From assembly GCA_016218805.1 (NCBI GenBank), contig JACRCW010000086.1, positions 1 through 38,026 on the forward strand: a stretch of 38,026 nucleotides of DNA, in the 5' to 3' direction. Under the pieces are notes generated by a model. The model saw nothing but the letters and a program-made list of their open reading frames with translations, was not told the DNA's origin and did no database searches. A program made the translations under genes and the position numbers. Shown piece by piece: positions 35,379-38,026 of the stretch (within the stretch, counting starts at the first letter, position 1; each line of letters starts with the position of its first letter). This stretch comes from Deltaproteobacteria bacterium. Lineage in GTDB: Bacteria > Myxococcota > JACRCW01.

Positions 35379-36032
35379 ATGAGCACGGACCGCACGTTCC
35401 TGTTTGCCGACCTCACCGGTTTCACCGCGCTGACCGAGTCCCACGGAGACAGCGACGCCGCGGACGTGGCCGTGCAGTTTGAGGGCCTTGCCAGGAGCGC
35501 CCTTGTCGGCGGTGCCGTGCTGGTGAAGACCGTCGGCGACGAGGTCATGGTCACCGCGGAGTCCCCAGTGGCCGGCCTGCAGGTCGCCCTGGCGCTACGG
35601 GCGGCAGTCCTCGGTCGCGAGCGCTTCCCATCGCTGCGCTCCGGCCTCCACCACGGGCCCGCGGTCGCGCGCGGTGCAGACTGGTTCGGCAGCGCGGTCA
35701 ACTTGGCGGCACGTGTGGCCGGCCAGGCACGTGCCGGCGAGGTCATGTGCACGGAGGCGTTCGCGCGCGCGGTGGGGCCGCTGGCGGGTGTGCGCTTCGT
35801 GTCCGTCGGCGAGGTGCATCTGAAGAACATCGCGCAGCCGGTGCCCCTGTGCCGCGTCGTGGATGAACAAGACGCGGCCAGCACGGCCCGGGCAATCGAT
35901 CCTGTGTGCCGCATGCAGGTGGACGTCGACGCTGCGCCAGCGCGGTTGTGCCACGCGGGCCGGATGCTGTTCTTCTGCGGGGTCCCGTGCGCCAAGGTGT
36001 TCCTGGACCACCCGGAGCGCTACGCGTCCTGA
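35379..36032 (+). CDS. Class III adenylyl/guanylyl cyclase fused to a YHS metal-binding domain
   Basis: The 217-residue soluble protein starts with a class III nucleotide cyclase domain. FLFADLTGFTALTESHGD holds the first metal Asp (D11), KTVGDEVMVTAESP the second (residue about 54), and GSAVNLAARVAGQA the transition-state Asn-Arg region. Its C-terminal 45 residues are a YHS domain, DPVCRMQVDVDAAPARLCHAGRMLFFCGVPCAKVF, with four cysteines and DHPERY. YHS domains occur in copper ATPases and bind heavy metals. The fusion suggests cAMP (or cGMP) production gated by metal. The ATG at 35379 is set by the promoter position and the domain start; the frame is open far upstream. It is divergent from the cus operon over a shared activator site. 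Confidence 0.88.
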   Translation: MSTDRTFLFADLTGFTALTESHGDSDAADVAVQFEGLARSALVGGAVLVKTVGDEVMVTAESPVAGLQVALALRAAVLGRERFPSLRSGLHHGPAVARGADWFGSAVNLAARVAGQARAGEVMCTEAFARAVGPLAGVRFVSVGEVHLKNIAQPVPLCRVVDEQDAASTARAIDPVCRMQVDVDAAPARLCHAGRMLFFCGVPCAKVFLDHPERYAS

Positions 36033-36064
36033 CGTGCGCCCGCTGCCCGGGCTCCGCGCCGTCG

Positions 36065-36084
36065 ACATTCTCGGCACAGAATGT
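36065..36084. other. Inverted repeat at the island's right edge
   Basis: ACATTCT (36065-36071) and AGAATGT (36078-36084) are perfect 7-bp arms around CGGCAC. It lies between convergent genes (the cyclase and cinA), so it could be a weak two-way terminator, a regulator site or a recombination scar. The last TCGA of the island is at 36062. Confidence 0.35.
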
Positions 36085-36117
36085 TCCGCGCGGCCACGCC
36101 AGACTGGCCACTCCACC

Positions 36118-37347
36118 TCAAGCCAGCAGCACGTCACGCAGCCAGCTCAGCGCGCTGGCCGCCGCGCCGCGCCGGATCCGGTCCCGGTCACCGCGCAGCC
36201 GCAGCGCGCGGTGCGCCACCGTGTCCGGCCCGGCAAGGCCCATGAACACCGTGCCCACCGGCTTGTGCTCCGTCCCGCCGTCCGGGCCGGCCACCCCGGT
36301 GAGCGCCACCCCCCACGTCGCTCCCAGCCGCGTGCGCGCGCCCACCGCCATCTGCTCCGCCACCGGCGCGCTGACCGCGCCGTGCGTGGCCAGGTCCTCC
36401 GCGGAGACGCCCAGCAGGTTCACCTTGGCCGCGTTGGAATAGGACACCATGCCGCCCAGGAAGGCGACGGAGGCGCCCGGCTCGTCGGTGAGCCACGCCT
36501 GCAGCAGTCCACCGGTGCAGCTCTCCGCCGCGGCCACCGTCTGGTTGCGCGCGCGCAGCAGGTCCCGCAGCACCGCGCCCAGCGTGCGCCCGTCGTCACT
36601 GAACACCACCGGGCCCAGCCGCGCGTGCGCGTCCGCCACCGCGGCGCGCAGCGTCTGCTGCGCCACGCGCGCGTCCGCGTGACGGGAGACCAGCTTGAGG
36701 TGGTTCTCTGGAAACGCGGTGCGGAAGTGCACGCTGACCCCGGGAAACCGCGCCGCCAGCCCGGCCACGCGCGCATCCAGCTCCGCCTCGGTGATGCCCA
36801 CACAGCGCAGCGTGGCGGAGCGCACCGCACTGCCCGCCTCCGTGACGGCGGGCAGCAGGTAGGTACGGCAAAACCACGCCGCCTCCGCCGGGACGCCGGG
36901 GACCGCGTAGACCACCGCGCCACCCACCCGCAGCGAAAACCCCGGCGCGGTGCCCACCTCGCTGAGCAGCACGCGCGCGCCCGCGGGGATGCGCGCCTGG
37001 CGGCGGTTGTTGTCCGTCAGCTCCCGCCCGTAGGTCCGGAGCCGCTCGCGCAGCCGCTGCAGCGCCGCCGCGTCCTCCACCAGCGTGGTCCCCGCGGCCC
37101 GCGCCAGCGCCGCCGCCGTGCGGTCGTCCTCCGTCGGGCCCAGCCCGCCGCTTACCAGCACCACGTCCGCGCGGGCGCACGCCTCGCGGACCGCGTCCAC
37201 AATGTCCTCCTCGGCGTCACCCACCACCGTACAGCGCGCCAGCTCGCGCCCCGCTTCCAGCAGGATGGATGCAAACGCGGCCGTGTTGGTGTCGCTCACC
37301 GCGCCGGCGAGCAGCTCGTCCCCGCTGCAGATCACCTCAACGCGCAC
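36118..37347 (-). CDS. cinA: CinA-like competence/damage protein (NMN deamidase and MoCF domains)
   Basis: The 409-residue product has an N-terminal MoCF-type domain (VEVICSGDELLAGAVSDTNTAAF, VVLVSGGLGPTEDDRTAAALA, ALRERLRTYGRELTDNNRRQA, VVYAVPGVPAEA) and a C-terminal CinA domain typical of NMN amidohydrolase (VAAAESCTGGLLQAWLTDEPGAS, GGMVSYSNAAKVNLLGVS, GVAGPDGGTEHKPVGTVFMGLAG). Length matches the family (about 400-425). It probably recycles NMN to NaMN and/or cleaves ADP-ribose pyrophosphates. The GTG at 37347 is used because the conserved VEVI strand follows at once. It starts 5 nt after the M20 peptidase stop, so the two are cotranscribed. Confidence 0.92.
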   Translation of the reverse strand: MRVEVICSGDELLAGAVSDTNTAAFASILLEAGRELARCTVVGDAEEDIVDAVREACARADVVLVSGGLGPTEDDRTAAALARAAGTTLVEDAAALQRLRERLRTYGRELTDNNRRQARIPAGARVLLSEVGTAPGFSLRVGGAVVYAVPGVPAEAAWFCRTYLLPAVTEAGSAVRSATLRCVGITEAELDARVAGLAARFPGVSVHFRTAFPENHLKLVSRHADARVAQQTLRAAVADAHARLGPVVFSDDGRTLGAVLRDLLRARNQTVAAAESCTGGLLQAWLTDEPGASVAFLGGMVSYSNAAKVNLLGVSAEDLATHGAVSAPVAEQMAVGARTRLGATWGVALTGVAGPDGGTEHKPVGTVFMGLAGPDTVAHRALRLRGDRDRIRRGAAASALSWLRDVLLA

Positions 37348-37351
37348 CGCG

Positions 37352-38026
37352 TCACCGCTTGAAGTGCTCGGCCACCACGTGCGCCACGCAGCAGGTGACC
37401 TTCTGCGCCGTGGGGAGGTGCAGGAACTCATTGGGGCCGTGCGCGTTGGCGCCGGGCCCCAGGACGCCCGTGATGAGGAACTGCGCCTGCGGGAACCGGT
37501 CGCCCAACATGGCCATGAACGGGATGGAGCCGCCTTCACCCATCAGGCACGCGGGCTTGCCAAAGTACCGCCGGCTGCCCTCATCCATGGCGCGCTCCAG
37601 CCACGGCGCCAGCGCCGGCGAATCCCACCCCGCGCTGCATTTCTCCAGCTTGAAATTCACGCGCGCGCCGTACGGCGGGTCCCGCTCCAGCGCCTCCTTC
37701 AGCGCCTTGCCGGCCTTCTCCACGTGCGTGGACGGCGGCACGCGCATGGACAGCTTCACCGTGGTGGCCGGGCGCAGCACGTTGCCCGCCAGCTCCAGCG
37801 CCGGCAGGCCGGATGCGCCGGTGACGGACAGCATGGGACGCCACGTGCGGTTGAGCACCAGCTCCGCGTTGTCCTTGTCCATGGGGCGCACGCCCGCGTG
37901 CGTGGGGTACTGCTGGTGCACGGAATCACCCAGGGCGTCCGCCACCGCGCGCGCCTGCGTGATGCGCGCCGCCGGGATGGGCGCGTGCAGCTCGGGCAGC
38001 TTCACCACGCCGGTGACGTCGTCATC
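37352..38026 (-). CDS. M20-family metallopeptidase/dipeptidase, C-terminal part
   Basis: Only the last 224 codons are in the window; the frame is open to the edge. It shows the M20 dimerisation domain (RPMLSVTGASGL, RPATTVKLSMRVPPSTHVEKAGKALKEAL, then PYGARVNFKLEKCSAGWD) and the end of the catalytic domain (CLMGEGGSIPFMAMLGDRFP, GVLGPGANAHGPNEFLHLPTAQK), where EGGSIP and the zinc-ligand His of HGPNE are conserved. It resembles CNDP/PepV-type dipeptidases that hydrolyse dipeptides in the cytosol. Confidence 0.88.
   Translation of the reverse strand, partial: DDDVTGVVKLPELHAPIPAARITQARAVADALGDSVHQQYPTHAGVRPMDKDNAELVLNRTWRPMLSVTGASGLPALELAGNVLRPATTVKLSMRVPPSTHVEKAGKALKEALERDPPYGARVNFKLEKCSAGWDSPALAPWLERAMDEGSRRYFGKPACLMGEGGSIPFMAMLGDRFPQAQFLITGVLGPGANAHGPNEFLHLPTAQKVTCCVAHVVAEHFKR

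Overview
The window comes from a high-GC myxobacterium (Myxococcota) or a close relative. The signs are an ECF sigma factor coupled to a Ser/Thr kinase carrying a zinc-finger anti-sigma-like N-terminus, a lipoprotein ending in a MYXO-CTERM-like Cys/TM/Arg tail, and Cys-rich repeat and lamin-tail lipoproteins. No rRNA, tRNA, CRISPR array or transposase is visible.

Two kinds of DNA are present. The flanks (1 to about 12.7 kb, and about 36.1 kb to the end) almost lack the tetranucleotide TCGA: I see three copies in the left flank and none in the right. The centre (about 13.3-36.07 kb) has roughly seventy. I read the centre as an acquired island of about 23 kb. A 294-bp, about 96% identical partial duplicate of wecE sits at its left edge.

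Left flank: two Cys-rich/lamin-tail lipoprotein genes (the second broken), an FAD oxidoreductase, a helical unknown, a tandem TetR-type operator before an M50 membrane protease, wecE (sugar aminotransferase), a sigma factor/kinase pair and a small membrane protein. Right flank: cinA and a truncated M20 peptidase.

Island: a copper/silver-type RND efflux operon (cusC-cusB-cusA, with two heavy-metal-binding domains in CusB), followed by a GMC oxidoreductase and a small membrane protein. Around it lie a Tat-exported SRPBCC protein, two histidine kinases with His/Met-rich extracytoplasmic loops, an NtrC-type sigma-54 response regulator, a chemoreceptor-like sensor, a Met/Gly-tailed lipoprotein, a Tat subunit plus a second GMC oxidoreductase, a large MYXO-CTERM lipoprotein with a degenerate protease motif, a cupredoxin, a remnant GGDEF domain, and an adenylyl cyclase fused to a metal-binding YHS domain.

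The main discovery is that these scattered genes form one apparent regulon. Eight sites match the sigma-54 -24/-12 element (TGGCACG-N4-TTGC, GG-N10-GC). Six of them lie about 50-90 bp from copies of a shared motif near GAATAGTCKTYAA, and two motif copies sit between divergent promoter pairs. In three or four genes the start codon lies 14-15 nt after the -12 element, which predicts leaderless mRNAs. The inferred circuit is metal -> His/Met-loop kinases -> NtrC-type regulator -> efflux, exported redox enzymes, cAMP signalling and chemoreceptor-like sensing.

Several island genes (chemoreceptor, second kinase, first GMC oxidoreductase) carry single-base frameshifts. Some may be sequencing errors: one lies in a run of six C. 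Others may be real decay.
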